From positions 34,066-98,065 of the forward strand of contig JAHEEC010000002.1 of assembly GCA_024640885.1 (NCBI GenBank): a DNA stretch of 64,000 nucleotides, read 5' to 3'. Source of the stretch: Bacteroidota bacterium (GTDB lineage Bacteria > Bacteroidota > Bacteroidia > Bacteroidales > GCA-2748055). The notes beneath the pieces were generated by a model. It saw nothing but the letters and a program-made list of their open reading frames with translations, did no database searches and was not told the DNA's origin. Position numbers and translations under genes: made by a program. The number at the start of each line of letters is the position of its first letter. Within the stretch, counting starts at the first letter, position 1. Shown here piece by piece: positions 34,614-43,616 of this stretch.

Positions 34614-35528
34614 TTACGTTTGGAGGATTGTATGTGCTTTATGCTCCTCTGTGAACCTTTCCAGGGAATGTTTCCATCTGCGGTGTGACCAGAGCCAGTA
34701 TCCAGGCTCCTCACGGATGAGATTCTCCAGGATCCTTACGTGGGCATCCGTGATCTGATGATTGCTCATGGTGGCCGGATCTTCGCAAATCAATTCAACC
34801 TCTCCTTCATACCTTCCCCTTTTCACCTTCCGGATCTTAAAGAACACCACCGCAGCATCCACTTTTTTAGCAAGTTTTTCGGTACCCAGGTAAAGCGGGG
34901 TGTCAAGCCCCATGAACTTGGTCCAGTATTGTATCTGGTGAAACATGGGCCGTTGGTCAGAGAGAACCACGGTAAGGACCGGGTGGTGATTGCGGAAATG
35001 CGTGATCAGGCTCCTGGCAATCATCTCCATGGGGATTGGCTCTGAGTTGAATCTTCTCCTTATCTTCTTGACCATTCGGTCAAAATACTTGTTCCTCAGT
35101 GGTTTATATATGCCCAGGATGGGATACCTGGTCAGCGCTCCCAGGGTGGTAAGGTATTCCCAGTTTCCATAATGACCCGTCACAGCCATCACCAGCCTGC
35201 CTTTTTCATAAAGTGCATCCAATAGCTCCAGGTTCTTGTAAGTGATTCTCTCCAGCGCCTCCGATTCAGAGTAGAAATGGGAGACTGCCGATTCAAGGAT
35301 CAGGTCGCAGAAGTGGTGATAGAATTTCCGGGCAGTGTTCCTGATCTCGTTCCTGCCGAATTCGGGAAAGGCTCTGGCAATGTTGTCATATACATCTTTC
35401 TTCCTGTACCTGACCACGTAATGCATCATCAGGTATAAGAAATCGGATAAAAGGTACAATACGCGTTCGGGTAACAAATGCAACAGCCAGATCAGGCTGT
35501 AGGTAATCATATAACCCAGAAATTTCAT
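34614..35528 (-). CDS. Lysophospholipid/lipid A late acyltransferase (LpxL/HtrB-like)
   Basis: 304 residues. One N-terminal hydrophobic helix (MITYSLIWLLHLLPERVLYLL) anchors it to the inner membrane. The acyltransferase motif HYGNWE (H-x4-E) lies near residue 119, followed by LGIYKPLRN and LSDQRP, matching the LpxL/LpxM family that adds secondary acyl chains to lipid A. Glycine-glycine-lipid acyltransferases look similar. It follows the Crp/Fnr gene after three bases. Confidence 0.85.
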   Translation of the reverse strand: MKFLGYMITYSLIWLLHLLPERVLYLLSDFLYLMMHYVVRYRKKDVYDNIARAFPEFGRNEIRNTARKFYHHFCDLILESAVSHFYSESEALERITYKNLELLDALYEKGRLVMAVTGHYGNWEYLTTLGALTRYPILGIYKPLRNKYFDRMVKKIRRRFNSEPIPMEMIARSLITHFRNHHPVLTVVLSDQRPMFHQIQYWTKFMGLDTPLYLGTEKLAKKVDAAVVFFKIRKVKRGRYEGEVELICEDPATMSNHQITDAHVRILENLIREEPGYWLWSHRRWKHSLERFTEEHKAHTILQT

Positions 35529-35531
35529 TCC

Positions 35532-36233
35532 TTATCCAAGCTCACTGATCCTTTCAAGCTTATGCAGGTCAAGGATCCTGATTTTCCTTCCATCGATGGA
35601 GATCACCCCTTCCTGCGCAAAGGTTGAGAGGGTTCGAATGGCATTGGATGTGGTCATATTGGAGAGGTTGGCCACATCTTCCCGGGAGAGGTAGATCTTG
35701 ATGGTTTTCCCATCATCTTCATATCCGTATGTGTCCTTAAGGAAGATAAGGGATTCGGCCAGCCTGCCTCGAATATGTTTCTGAGTCAGGGTGACGGTCC
35801 GGTCATGTGAAAACCCCAATTCGGAAGCAAAGGAGCGGATGACGCTCATGCTCAATTCTGCATTGCTTCGCATGACCCTGAAAACACTCTCTTTGTCGAC
35901 AATGCAGGCCACACAATCTTCGATGGCCACAGCCGTTGCAGTATGATTCTCCTCTGCAAACAGGGCCCTGTAACCAATAAAACCAACGGGTTTGGCCATT
36001 CTTACAATTTGCTCTCGTCCACCGACACCCTCTTTGAAGATCTTCACTTTTCCCTCTGCGAGGATCATAAGCCCCATGGGTTTATCTCCCTCCTTGAATA
36101 TAATTTCACCTCTTTTGTAGTAAGCGCAGGTATAATTTTGCTTCAGGAATTCTTTTTCTTTGGGAGTAAGTACTGTAAATACAGATTTCGGATTATCTAT
36201 ACAATCATCTGCATTGTAGTTCCTTTCCTGCAT
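35532..36233 (-). CDS. Crp/Fnr-family transcriptional regulator
   Basis: 233 residues: cyclic-nucleotide-binding beta-barrel (about 20-135, with YYKRGEIIFKEGDKPMGLMILAEGKVKIF) and a winged helix-turn-helix (about 155-225, IYLSREDVANLSNMTTSNAIRTLSTF). No Fnr-type N-terminal cysteine cluster is seen, and the cAMP-contacting Arg-Ser pair is not obvious, so the effector is unknown. It is likely co-transcribed with the acyltransferase. TATTTTTG on the minus strand at 36280-36273 could be its -7 box, 39 bases before the ATG. Confidence 0.85.
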   Translation of the reverse strand: MQERNYNADDCIDNPKSVFTVLTPKEKEFLKQNYTCAYYKRGEIIFKEGDKPMGLMILAEGKVKIFKEGVGGREQIVRMAKPVGFIGYRALFAEENHTATAVAIEDCVACIVDKESVFRVMRSNAELSMSVIRSFASELGFSHDRTVTLTQKHIRGRLAESLIFLKDTYGYEDDGKTIKIYLSREDVANLSNMTTSNAIRTLSTFAQEGVISIDGRKIRILDLHKLERISELG

Positions 36234-36302
36234 TGTTAATTTTTATTAGGTCCTGGCATGCTGAATAACACACAAAAATAGAAAAAAATAATCAATTCCG
36301 CG

Positions 36303-37961
36303 TTAATATCTGGCCACCAGCGGCAACCGCCGCCCAACACCGAAGGCTTTCGAGGATATCCTCAAAATGGGAGGCGTCTGGTATCGTTTATATTCATTCT
36401 GGTTCACCAGTTTGATGATCTTCTTTACAAGGCTTTTATCATATCCCAGGGCCACCACTTTTTCGGGGGAGAGCTGTTTCTCGATGTAGGCTTCCAGGAT
36501 CCTGTCCAGGTCTGAATATGGCGGCAGTGAATCGCTGTCTTTTTGATCGGGCCTCAACTCGGCCGACGGAGGTTTTACCAGAATGTGCTCCGGGATGACC
36601 TCGCCGTGGCGGTTAAAATAACTTGCCAGCAAATAGACATCAGTCTTATATACGTCACCCAGCACCGAGAGACCACCACTCATATCCCCGTAAAGGGTCC
36701 CGTAACCCACTGCTGTTTCGCTCTTGTTGCTTGTATTGAGGAGGATATTCCCAAACTTGTTTGACAGTGCCATTAAAAGGGTACCCCTGATCCTTGCCTG
36801 GATATTCTCTTCCGCAATATCCTCCGGGAGTGCCTGGAACAAGGGGTGCAGTGTATCGCGGAACTGATTAAAGAGCTCTTCAATGGGAAGGATGTCGTAA
36901 CGGACACCCAGGTTACGGGCCAGCTGAACCGAGTCATCGATGCTATGACCGGAAGAGTACTGGGAAGGAAGCAGAAGCACATGCATCTGGTCCGGGCCCA
37001 GGGCCTCTGCAGCCAGTGCCAGGGTCACGGCAGAATCGATCCCTCCTGACAGTCCCAGGGTGGCCGAGGTGAAATTCAATTTTCCGAAATAATCCCGGAT
37101 GCCACAGATTAAACCATTGGCCATCATCTCAATCCGGTCCGGGATCGGGTTCTCTGACAGGGCCGCCTTTCCCCCGGCCAGATCTTCCAGGTCGAAGACT
37201 CCGAAATCCTCCTTGAAAAAAGCGAGCCTTTTGATCACTTCACCTTGGCTGTTGATGGCCAGGGACCCGCCTTCAAAAATCAGTTCGGTTTGAGCCCCCA
37301 CCTGGTTGCAATAGAGCACAGGAAGACCGTAGCGCGTTGCTTTGCCTGTAAAAATGGATTGCTTGACCTCCATCTTCCTGTGGGCAAAGGGGGAGGCTGC
37401 AAGGTTGATGATCGCATGGGGGTTAAACTGATTCAGTTTATCAAATGGATCGGTGGTATAAAGCCGGCTCCTGGAGAACTCACTCTCAAATGGCTGTTCA
37501 TCCCAGAGATCCTCACATATGGTGATTGCCAGCTGTTTTCCCTTAAATTCGAGAAGCCTGAATTCACGGTTCGGTTCAAAATACCTGTATTCGTCAAAAA
37601 TGTCATAGGTGGGCAGGAGGGTCTTCCGGAAAACCTGCTGAACCTTCCCGCCCTGGATGAAAAAAACCGAGTTATAAAGCAATTTGCCTTCATCGCTGGT
37701 GTTAAATTCCGGTCCGCCGAGCAATACCCCGATTCCGGGTTCTATGCTTTCAGCAATGTTCCCCACAACCCTGTTGCAGGCAGCGATGAAATCTTCCCGT
37801 TCAAGGAGGTCAAGCGGAGGATAGCCGCAAACAGACAGTTCGGAGAAGACCACCAGGTCGGAACCTTCTTTCCCGGCCCGGGCTATGGCTTCAAGGATCT
37901 TTAACCGGTTCCCTTCAAAGTCCCCGATGATATAATTAAGCTGTGCAAGGGCGATTTTCAC
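36303..37961 (-). CDS. nadE: Glutamine-dependent NAD+ synthetase
   Basis: 552 residues with both domains. The N-terminal nitrilase-type glutaminase carries the Glu-Lys-Cys triad in VFSELSVCGYPPLDL, FRKTLLPTYDIF and AITICEDLWDE. The C-terminal synthetase has the pyrophosphatase loop LGLSGGIDSAVTLALAAEA and TSNKSETAVGYGTLYGD. It therefore uses glutamine rather than free ammonia. The next two genes are a barrel protein and gldB; nadE-gldB neighbourhoods are known from gliding Bacteroidota. Confidence 0.96.
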   Translation of the reverse strand: MKIALAQLNYIIGDFEGNRLKILEAIARAGKEGSDLVVFSELSVCGYPPLDLLEREDFIAACNRVVGNIAESIEPGIGVLLGGPEFNTSDEGKLLYNSVFFIQGGKVQQVFRKTLLPTYDIFDEYRYFEPNREFRLLEFKGKQLAITICEDLWDEQPFESEFSRSRLYTTDPFDKLNQFNPHAIINLAASPFAHRKMEVKQSIFTGKATRYGLPVLYCNQVGAQTELIFEGGSLAINSQGEVIKRLAFFKEDFGVFDLEDLAGGKAALSENPIPDRIEMMANGLICGIRDYFGKLNFTSATLGLSGGIDSAVTLALAAEALGPDQMHVLLLPSQYSSGHSIDDSVQLARNLGVRYDILPIEELFNQFRDTLHPLFQALPEDIAEENIQARIRGTLLMALSNKFGNILLNTSNKSETAVGYGTLYGDMSGGLSVLGDVYKTDVYLLASYFNRHGEVIPEHILVKPPSAELRPDQKDSDSLPPYSDLDRILEAYIEKQLSPEKVVALGYDKSLVKKIIKLVNQNEYKRYQTPPILRISSKAFGVGRRLPLVARY

Positions 37962-37967
37962 GGCGCG

Positions 37968-38633
37968 TCAGAAAAGGATCCCAAGGTGGATGGATATGGC
38001 TTTCATGGTAATGTTTGCCTTGTCGCTGTCTGTCACATCAGTGAGGCCGGAGGTCCAGCGTATGCCCCCTATGGCTGCAGTGCTTCCCCCCAGCCGGTAC
38101 TCTATCCCGATCCCCACATGGTAACCCAGGTTAAAAAGGTTGGTACTTTCCCTGATATTCTCTTTTTCAAAACTACCCCCTTTTTCGGTGGCAAAGGCAT
38201 TGATATTGATCATGGGATTGAAGCCTATCTGAAGAAAAAAGGTCCCATATCCCAACTCTTCGGTCTTAAGCTTCAGCCCAATGGGGATATCCAGGTATTG
38301 CAGGTTGTGTTTGACCGTTTGCCCGGGCATTACAAAGATTGAATCCCCCTTGGAAACGAACATGGTGGAGTCGGTATAGCGCAGGTCGCCACCCAGGTTG
38401 TTGATCCCAAAACCCAGGGCAAACGCATAATTCTTATCAAAAAAAAGATCCATGCTCAATCCGGTCTGCATATGGAAGATGGATCCGTCAGGTACAAGTC
38501 TATCTTCATCGGAACTGAGCCATGCAAATTGAGGATCAGCATGCACACTGAACTTAATATTGGACTGCCCGTTAAGTGCCAGCAATGCCCCCAGCAACAC
38601 AGAAGTAATAAATAATCTCCTCATCAAATTCAT
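37968..38633 (-). CDS. Outer-membrane beta-barrel protein (PorT-like fold)
   Basis: 221 residues with signal peptide (MRRLFITSVLLGALLALNGQS; the annotated start adds MNL). The mature part is a small barrel: FSVHADPQFAWLS, MDLFFDKNYAFALGFGINNLGG, LQYLDIPIGLKLKTEELG, GYHVGIGIEYRLGG, ending IHLGILF. It fits the outer-membrane barrel family that includes PorT of type IX secretion; the gldB gene 46 bases away makes a T9SS link plausible but unproven. It starts six bases upstream of nadE and probably shares its transcript. Confidence 0.75.
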   Translation of the reverse strand: MNLMRRLFITSVLLGALLALNGQSNIKFSVHADPQFAWLSSDEDRLVPDGSIFHMQTGLSMDLFFDKNYAFALGFGINNLGGDLRYTDSTMFVSKGDSIFVMPGQTVKHNLQYLDIPIGLKLKTEELGYGTFFLQIGFNPMININAFATEKGGSFEKENIRESTNLFNLGYHVGIGIEYRLGGSTAAIGGIRWTSGLTDVTDSDKANITMKAISIHLGILF

Positions 38634-38679
38634 ATTTTATATTTTTGTCAATCTGCAATAAGGATCAAATTTACAAATT

Positions 38680-39696
38680 ATGGTGAGACCGGTTCAATGG
38701 ATGGTGGTTTTTCTGTGGTCTGTCCTCATGATGGGGAGTGGATGCCACAGGGATCCCCTGGATGTGAATATTTCAAGGATCAGCGCTGAAGTCAAGGTGG
38801 AACGTTTTGACAGGGATCTCTTTGAAATGGATCCCGATACCCTCAGCCGGTCCATCGGGACATTGTACAATGAGTACGGCGATTTCTTCGATATATTCAA
38901 TGTGCATGTGATTAATATTGGCCCGGCATCGGCCAAACTATATCCCTCCTTTCTCTCCATGTTTATCAATGATCCCACCAACAGGGAAGTTTATGAATTC
39001 ACCCGCGATCTGTTTGCAGATATGGCTGAGATCAACGGGCAATTGACCGATGGGTTCCGCCATTACCTTTACCACTACCCCGATTCCATATTGCCCAGAG
39101 TTGTGGGCTATGTGAGCAGGTTTAACCAGGGTCTTTTTACGGTGGATCATTTCGTGGGGGTGGGGCTGGACCAATACCTGGGCAGCGATTGCAAATATTA
39201 CGATCTCATGGGGGTGCCGCAGTACCTTGCAATCAACAAGGTTCCGGAGAGGCTCCCGGTGGATGTGATGTATGCATGGGCCACCCAGATCTATCCCTAT
39301 AACGACTCCCTGGATAATCTGCTTTCAAGGATGGTCTACCAGGGAATGCTGGTTTACTTTCTGGATGCCATGTACCCCGGGATTGAGGAGCGGGTGAAGA
39401 TGGGGTATACCGAGGATCAGCTCAAGTGGTGTTATAAGAACGAAAAACAGATGTGGACCCACCTTGTGGAGGAAAAACTGCTTTTTTCATCGGATCCCCT
39501 TGTCATTCGTAAACTGGTCGAGGATGCGCCAAGTACCTCCTATTATACGGTGGAATCACCGGGAAGATCGGCTGTCTGGCAGGGCAAGCGGATTGTGAAG
39601 GCATTTGCGAAGGAGAACCCGGGGCTTTCCCTTCATCAGATACTCTCCCAGAGGAACTACCAGGAGGTTCTCAGGAAGTCACGCTATAATCCCTGA
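38680..39696 (+). CDS. gldB: GldB-like gliding motility lipoprotein
   Basis: 338 residues. Lipoprotein signal with Cys22 (LMMGSGCHRD). The body matches GldB as I know it: VERFDRDLFEMD near the mature N-terminus, DHFVGVGLDQYLGSDCKYYDLMGVPQYL (the HxxLxxYLG-type core), EERVKMGYTEDQLKWCYKNEKQMW, and GKRIVKAFAKENPGLSLHQIL at the end. GldB is required for gliding in Flavobacterium johnsoniae; non-gliding relatives also keep it. It is divergent from the barrel/nadE pair. TATTTTTG at 38640-38647 could serve as -7 box. Its last 26 bases overlap the convergent MFS gene. Confidence 0.88.
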   Translation: MVRPVQWMVVFLWSVLMMGSGCHRDPLDVNISRISAEVKVERFDRDLFEMDPDTLSRSIGTLYNEYGDFFDIFNVHVINIGPASAKLYPSFLSMFINDPTNREVYEFTRDLFADMAEINGQLTDGFRHYLYHYPDSILPRVVGYVSRFNQGLFTVDHFVGVGLDQYLGSDCKYYDLMGVPQYLAINKVPERLPVDVMYAWATQIYPYNDSLDNLLSRMVYQGMLVYFLDAMYPGIEERVKMGYTEDQLKWCYKNEKQMWTHLVEEKLLFSSDPLVIRKLVEDAPSTSYYTVESPGRSAVWQGKRIVKAFAKENPGLSLHQILSQRNYQEVLRKSRYNP

Positions 39697-41104
39697 CAGG
39701 ATCATCTCCATCCTTCCCGGTGCTTCCCGTCACCCTCTTACCCCTTGCCAGTGATGCAAATACACCCAGAATGCAAAGGACCGCAAAAACTACAAAGGTA
39801 GTTCTCATGCTTGTGAGGAAACCTGCAGAATCACTGGCTGAAATGGGGTGGTTCCCTATGAAAAGATGGAGGATCATGGTGGCAATCCCCATGCTCATCA
39901 TCTGACCGGTCAGCCTCATGGTCCCGACGGTGGCCGAAGCAATTCCCAGGTATTTTTTTTCAACAGAACCCATGATGGCATTGGTGTTGGGTGAAGAGAA
40001 CATTCCAAAGCCAAAGCCCACAATGGCCAGGTTGCCCACGAGATAGGGGAAGGAAGTTTGAGGGGAAAGGAAGGTCAGCATCACCAAACCTCCGACGATA
40101 ATTCCCATGCCTGCAGAGGAGAGGATCCTGGGATCATAGGTGTCGGAGAGCCTGCCGGAGACTGAGGCAACGATGGCCATGATGATTGGCTGGGTAATCA
40201 GGATCATGCCCGCATCCCTCGGAGACAATCCCAGCAAATACTGGAGGTAGAGGCTCAGGAGAAAGGTAATGGCAAAGGTCGTTGCATAATTGATCAGTGC
40301 GGCTAGGTTCGAAAATGCAAACAATTTGTTGGATCTGAAGAGCGAAAGGTTGAAGACCGGGTATTTTACCCTCATTTGCATCAGGGTGAAACCTGCCAGT
40401 CCAATCAGTCCTGCGCCAGCAAGAATGATCCCGCTGATCTCCGGCAGTCTCGAGAACCCGAACATAAAGGCGGACATGCCGAGGATATAGACCATGGAAC
40501 CCGGAAGGTCAAATCGTTCCCCCGCGGCATCGGCCCACTCCTCATGGATATGGCGCCAGGTGATCCAGACAACCGCCAGCTCAAAGGGAATTGTGATGAA
40601 GAAAATGCTCCGCCACCCCAGGTACTGGGTGAGGATTCCCCCCAGGAATGGAGCCAGGGAGAGGCCTATGTATACCGAGGTTACGGTGATTCCAATGGCC
40701 CGGCCCCTCTCCTGCGGAGGGTATACGGAGGTAATGATGGCTACCCCGGTTCCAAAAACCATGGCGCTGCCAATCCCCTGCATTGCCCGGAGGATAATAA
40801 GCATCTCACCCGAAAAAGCCAGGCCGCAAAGAAGGGAAGTGATGGCGATGATGATGTTTCCCATCAGGAACACCATCTTTCTTCCCCTGATATCAGCCAG
40901 TTTTCCCAGGGGTACAAGAAAGACCGCCGACGAGAGGAGGAAAGCCATGGCCACCCAGCTCATTCCTACGGCACCCATTGAAAACTCCTCACTGATGGCA
41001 GGGAGGGCAATGTTAATGGCTGCTCCCAGGAAGGGGTTGATAAAAGAGGTGACGACAATCAGCAGGAGGATCAGCCTTCGGGATGCAGGATTTTGCCCGC
41101 TCAT
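39671..41104 (-). CDS. MFS transporter, DHA2-like (multidrug/drug-H+ antiporter type)
   Basis: About 477 residues from ATG 41104 (MSGQNPASRRL), which begins just after the upstream gene stop; a start at 41137 would overlap that gene. Twelve to fourteen hydrophobic helices are visible. MFS signatures: LGKLADIRGRKMVFLMG (loop 2-3 motif) and the GIGSAMVFGTGVAIITSVYPPQERGRAIG region typical of DHA2 exporters. Substrate unknown. It may be co-transcribed with the GH3 gene four bases upstream, but a metabolic link is not evident. Confidence 0.88.
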   Translation of the reverse strand: MSGQNPASRRLILLLIVVTSFINPFLGAAINIALPAISEEFSMGAVGMSWVAMAFLLSSAVFLVPLGKLADIRGRKMVFLMGNIIIAITSLLCGLAFSGEMLIILRAMQGIGSAMVFGTGVAIITSVYPPQERGRAIGITVTSVYIGLSLAPFLGGILTQYLGWRSIFFITIPFELAVVWITWRHIHEEWADAAGERFDLPGSMVYILGMSAFMFGFSRLPEISGIILAGAGLIGLAGFTLMQMRVKYPVFNLSLFRSNKLFAFSNLAALINYATTFAITFLLSLYLQYLLGLSPRDAGMILITQPIIMAIVASVSGRLSDTYDPRILSSAGMGIIVGGLVMLTFLSPQTSFPYLVGNLAIVGFGFGMFSSPNTNAIMGSVEKKYLGIASATVGTMRLTGQMMSMGIATMILHLFIGNHPISASDSAGFLTSMRTTFVVFAVLCILGVFASLARGKRVTGSTGKDGDDPVRDYSVTS

Positions 41105-41108
41105 GTTT

Positions 41109-43427
41109 CTACTTATATTTTGAAACACGTGAATCACTGATCACACCGCTCCAGTTGAGCCCGAAGGCAAAATCGTACCCATTGCCCTCCGAATCGGTGT
41201 AAATTTGCATATCCCGGGGAACATCCTCAAATTGCTCTTCCACAGTGCGCATATCAGACGGCATCTGGAACGGAAGAAGGGCGGAAGGCTCCCTGGCACC
41301 CGACAGTATATCCATGATGGCCTGGTCCTGTACTCCCATATGGACAAGGATGGCATCTGACCATGGTTCTATCTCGGAGAATACCATGGGATTGGACACA
41401 TTCACCACCACGACGACGGGTTTTTGACCCATTTTCTGACGGGTAGCCGTCACCATCTTCATGTCATTGGAATTTTGTGCCACCACCGTTTTTCCCCGGA
41501 AAGACCGGTTGGTGAAATCTTCAAAGGGACTTCCCCCTGCAATACTTGTGGCCCTGGCATCTTCAGCCGTGTAGGTCCCGTACTGCAACGGGATGGGAAC
41601 ATACCCGTTTCCTCCCTTCTCAAGGTCACCCCTGTCATAACCGGTTCCCCCGGCCGGACTGTTGATCCCTACCAGGGCAAAATCGGCCTGCTCCGGTGTT
41701 TCTGCGATCTCAAAATATTTTGCCACCACCTCCGGGTTGAAGGCATCGATCCATCTCTCTTCGGTTTCCCTGCCGAACCAATCCCTGCCCGCAGGAATGT
41801 GTCTCTGGGGAATATAGACCTTCAGGGATTCTTTTGCCGGCAATACCTGTCCGCTGTTCTTTAGCATGACAACGGATCGCAGCTGTCCTTCATATCCGGC
41901 TTTCATAAATTCAGGGTTGCCTACGGTCTTTTCTGTTTCAGCTGGATCCAGGTAAGGATTCTCAAAAAGTCCCACCCGGAATATATTGCGCAGCAAACGA
42001 ATGGCGGATTGCTCGAACCTCTCACGCATCTGGCTTTCGCCATGTTGTGCCACCCCCATTTCAAAGGCCTCCATGACCGGTCCCATTTCGTTGTTGCCTC
42101 CAAATTGATCGATGCCGGCTTCAATGGCCATATAATGGCGTTCCGGCACACTCATGGTCTCCACTCCCCAGCTTTTTCCCTGGAACTGATCCACTGTCTC
42201 CACATCGCCTGTAACCCCCCAATCGGTGCAAACCACCCCGTCATATCCATATTTTTCCCGCAACAGGTCTGTAATGATATACTTGCTGTATGCATTCCCC
42301 ACATTTTCATTGTGCTTAGAATCCTGGTTGTAGGAGATGGTATAATATGGCATCACTGCTGACGCCATGCCTGTCCCCCCGTTTAATTTAAAGGCTCCGT
42401 TGATAAAGGGTTCAAGTTGATCCTTCAGGTTGTTGCCGGGGTAGACGGCATAGGCTCCGAAACCGAAATGGCCGTCACGTCCACCCTCCTCGGGTCCTCC
42501 TCCAGGCCAGTGCTTTACCATTGCGTTGACGCTGTGGTATCCCCACCCGCCTTCAATTTCAGAACTTCCATCGGAAGTCTGGAACCCGTCCACATATGCC
42601 TTTGCCATATCTGCAGCCAGCCTGGGATCTTCACCCATGGTCCCGTTAAAGCGGCCCCACCTTGGTTCGGTGGCAAGATCGATCTGGGGAGAGAGGGCTG
42701 TGGCTATGCCCAGGGCCCGGTATTCTTCCGATGCAATTTGGCCAAATTGTTTCATCAGATCAGGATCAAAGGAGGCAGTGATCCCCAGGGTACCGGGCCA
42801 CATTGAAATATCCCCCCCGGCACCCGCGTTGAATTCGGCGTATGGATTACTTCCGTGCCTGGGATCGGAGCTGATATTCACGGGAATTCCGAGCCCGATC
42901 CCTTCTGCCAGTTTTTGAGCGTTGTTGTTCCAGCGGGCCGACGTTGCCGGACTTTCCACGGAGGTGATCAGCACGTGCCGAAGGTTATCATCAGTCAGAA
43001 ATTTGACCTGGGCGTCCGAAAGGTCTGCTGCATCGGCCCCACTCTCCTCGAAGGATTTCCCATTGTAAGTGGCCCCGAATCGGCCCCTGCCACGGGCAGG
43101 GATGGCCTGATGGGCACTGTAAAGCATCAATCCCGCCATCTGTTCAACCGACATCTGGCTGACCAGGTCAGCCGCTCGCGCTTCCACGCCAAGGCGCCAG
43201 TCCTCGTAAGGGTCCAGGGTACCGTTCTTGTTCAGATCCTTGAAGGCAAAACCCCTGTCGGTAATAATCGCAACACCAGAGCCTGGATCATAACCAAGGG
43301 TCTCTCCGTCCCGGTTAATCAGAAGGGAGTAAGAATCTCCTTCCTCGGTGGTGAATTTTGGGGCGCACCCTGTGACAAGGAGCAGCGAGACCAGCAAAGC
43401 GGATAGAATGTGGGGCGTGTGTTTCAT
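41109..43427 (-). CDS. Family 3 glycoside hydrolase, lipoprotein (beta-glucosidase type)
   Basis: 772 residues. Lipoprotein signal with Cys21 (LLVTGCAPK), so probably periplasmic or outer-membrane anchored. Near residue 65 there is a calcium-loop-like segment DLNKNGTLDPYEDWR. The GH3 barrel follows (IPVNISSDPRHGSNPY, TEPRWGRFNGTMGEDP, VKHWPGGGPEEGGRDGH) with the nucleophile Asp in DGVVCTDWGVTGDV. The alpha/beta sandwich comes next (VVMLKNSGQVLPAKE). It likely releases terminal beta-linked glucose or xylose; linkage cannot be fixed by eye. It is not in a SusCD-type locus. Confidence 0.9.
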   Translation of the reverse strand: MKHTPHILSALLVSLLLVTGCAPKFTTEEGDSYSLLINRDGETLGYDPGSGVAIITDRGFAFKDLNKNGTLDPYEDWRLGVEARAADLVSQMSVEQMAGLMLYSAHQAIPARGRGRFGATYNGKSFEESGADAADLSDAQVKFLTDDNLRHVLITSVESPATSARWNNNAQKLAEGIGLGIPVNISSDPRHGSNPYAEFNAGAGGDISMWPGTLGITASFDPDLMKQFGQIASEEYRALGIATALSPQIDLATEPRWGRFNGTMGEDPRLAADMAKAYVDGFQTSDGSSEIEGGWGYHSVNAMVKHWPGGGPEEGGRDGHFGFGAYAVYPGNNLKDQLEPFINGAFKLNGGTGMASAVMPYYTISYNQDSKHNENVGNAYSKYIITDLLREKYGYDGVVCTDWGVTGDVETVDQFQGKSWGVETMSVPERHYMAIEAGIDQFGGNNEMGPVMEAFEMGVAQHGESQMRERFEQSAIRLLRNIFRVGLFENPYLDPAETEKTVGNPEFMKAGYEGQLRSVVMLKNSGQVLPAKESLKVYIPQRHIPAGRDWFGRETEERWIDAFNPEVVAKYFEIAETPEQADFALVGINSPAGGTGYDRGDLEKGGNGYVPIPLQYGTYTAEDARATSIAGGSPFEDFTNRSFRGKTVVAQNSNDMKMVTATRQKMGQKPVVVVVNVSNPMVFSEIEPWSDAILVHMGVQDQAIMDILSGAREPSALLPFQMPSDMRTVEEQFEDVPRDMQIYTDSEGNGYDFAFGLNWSGVISDSRVSKYK

Positions 43428-43512
43428 GGAAGCAGGTTTGTTAGGTGACTGAATTCGGTTCTGAAGGTATAGCTAAGGTTTAAAAATTACTAATGATTCG
43501 CAAATTTTTTAA

Positions 43513-43534
43513 AGAAAACAGACTTGACCGTTCG
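43513..43534. promoter_or_regulatory. Perfect 22-bp palindrome upstream of the GH3 gene
   Basis: CTTGACCGTTC and its exact reverse complement meet at 43523/43524. It lies 86 bases before the GH3 start and about 80 bases past the preceding gene's stop. No strong T-run follows on either strand (minus strand continues TCTGTTTTCTTT), so it may be an operator or a weak terminator. Confidence 0.45.
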
Positions 43535-43616
43535 AACGGTCAAGCCTGTCAGCTCCACCCGATTCCATGGATGGAGATGTGCAAATTCCGAGAGACTTTA
43601 GGGGATCGGTGAGCCC

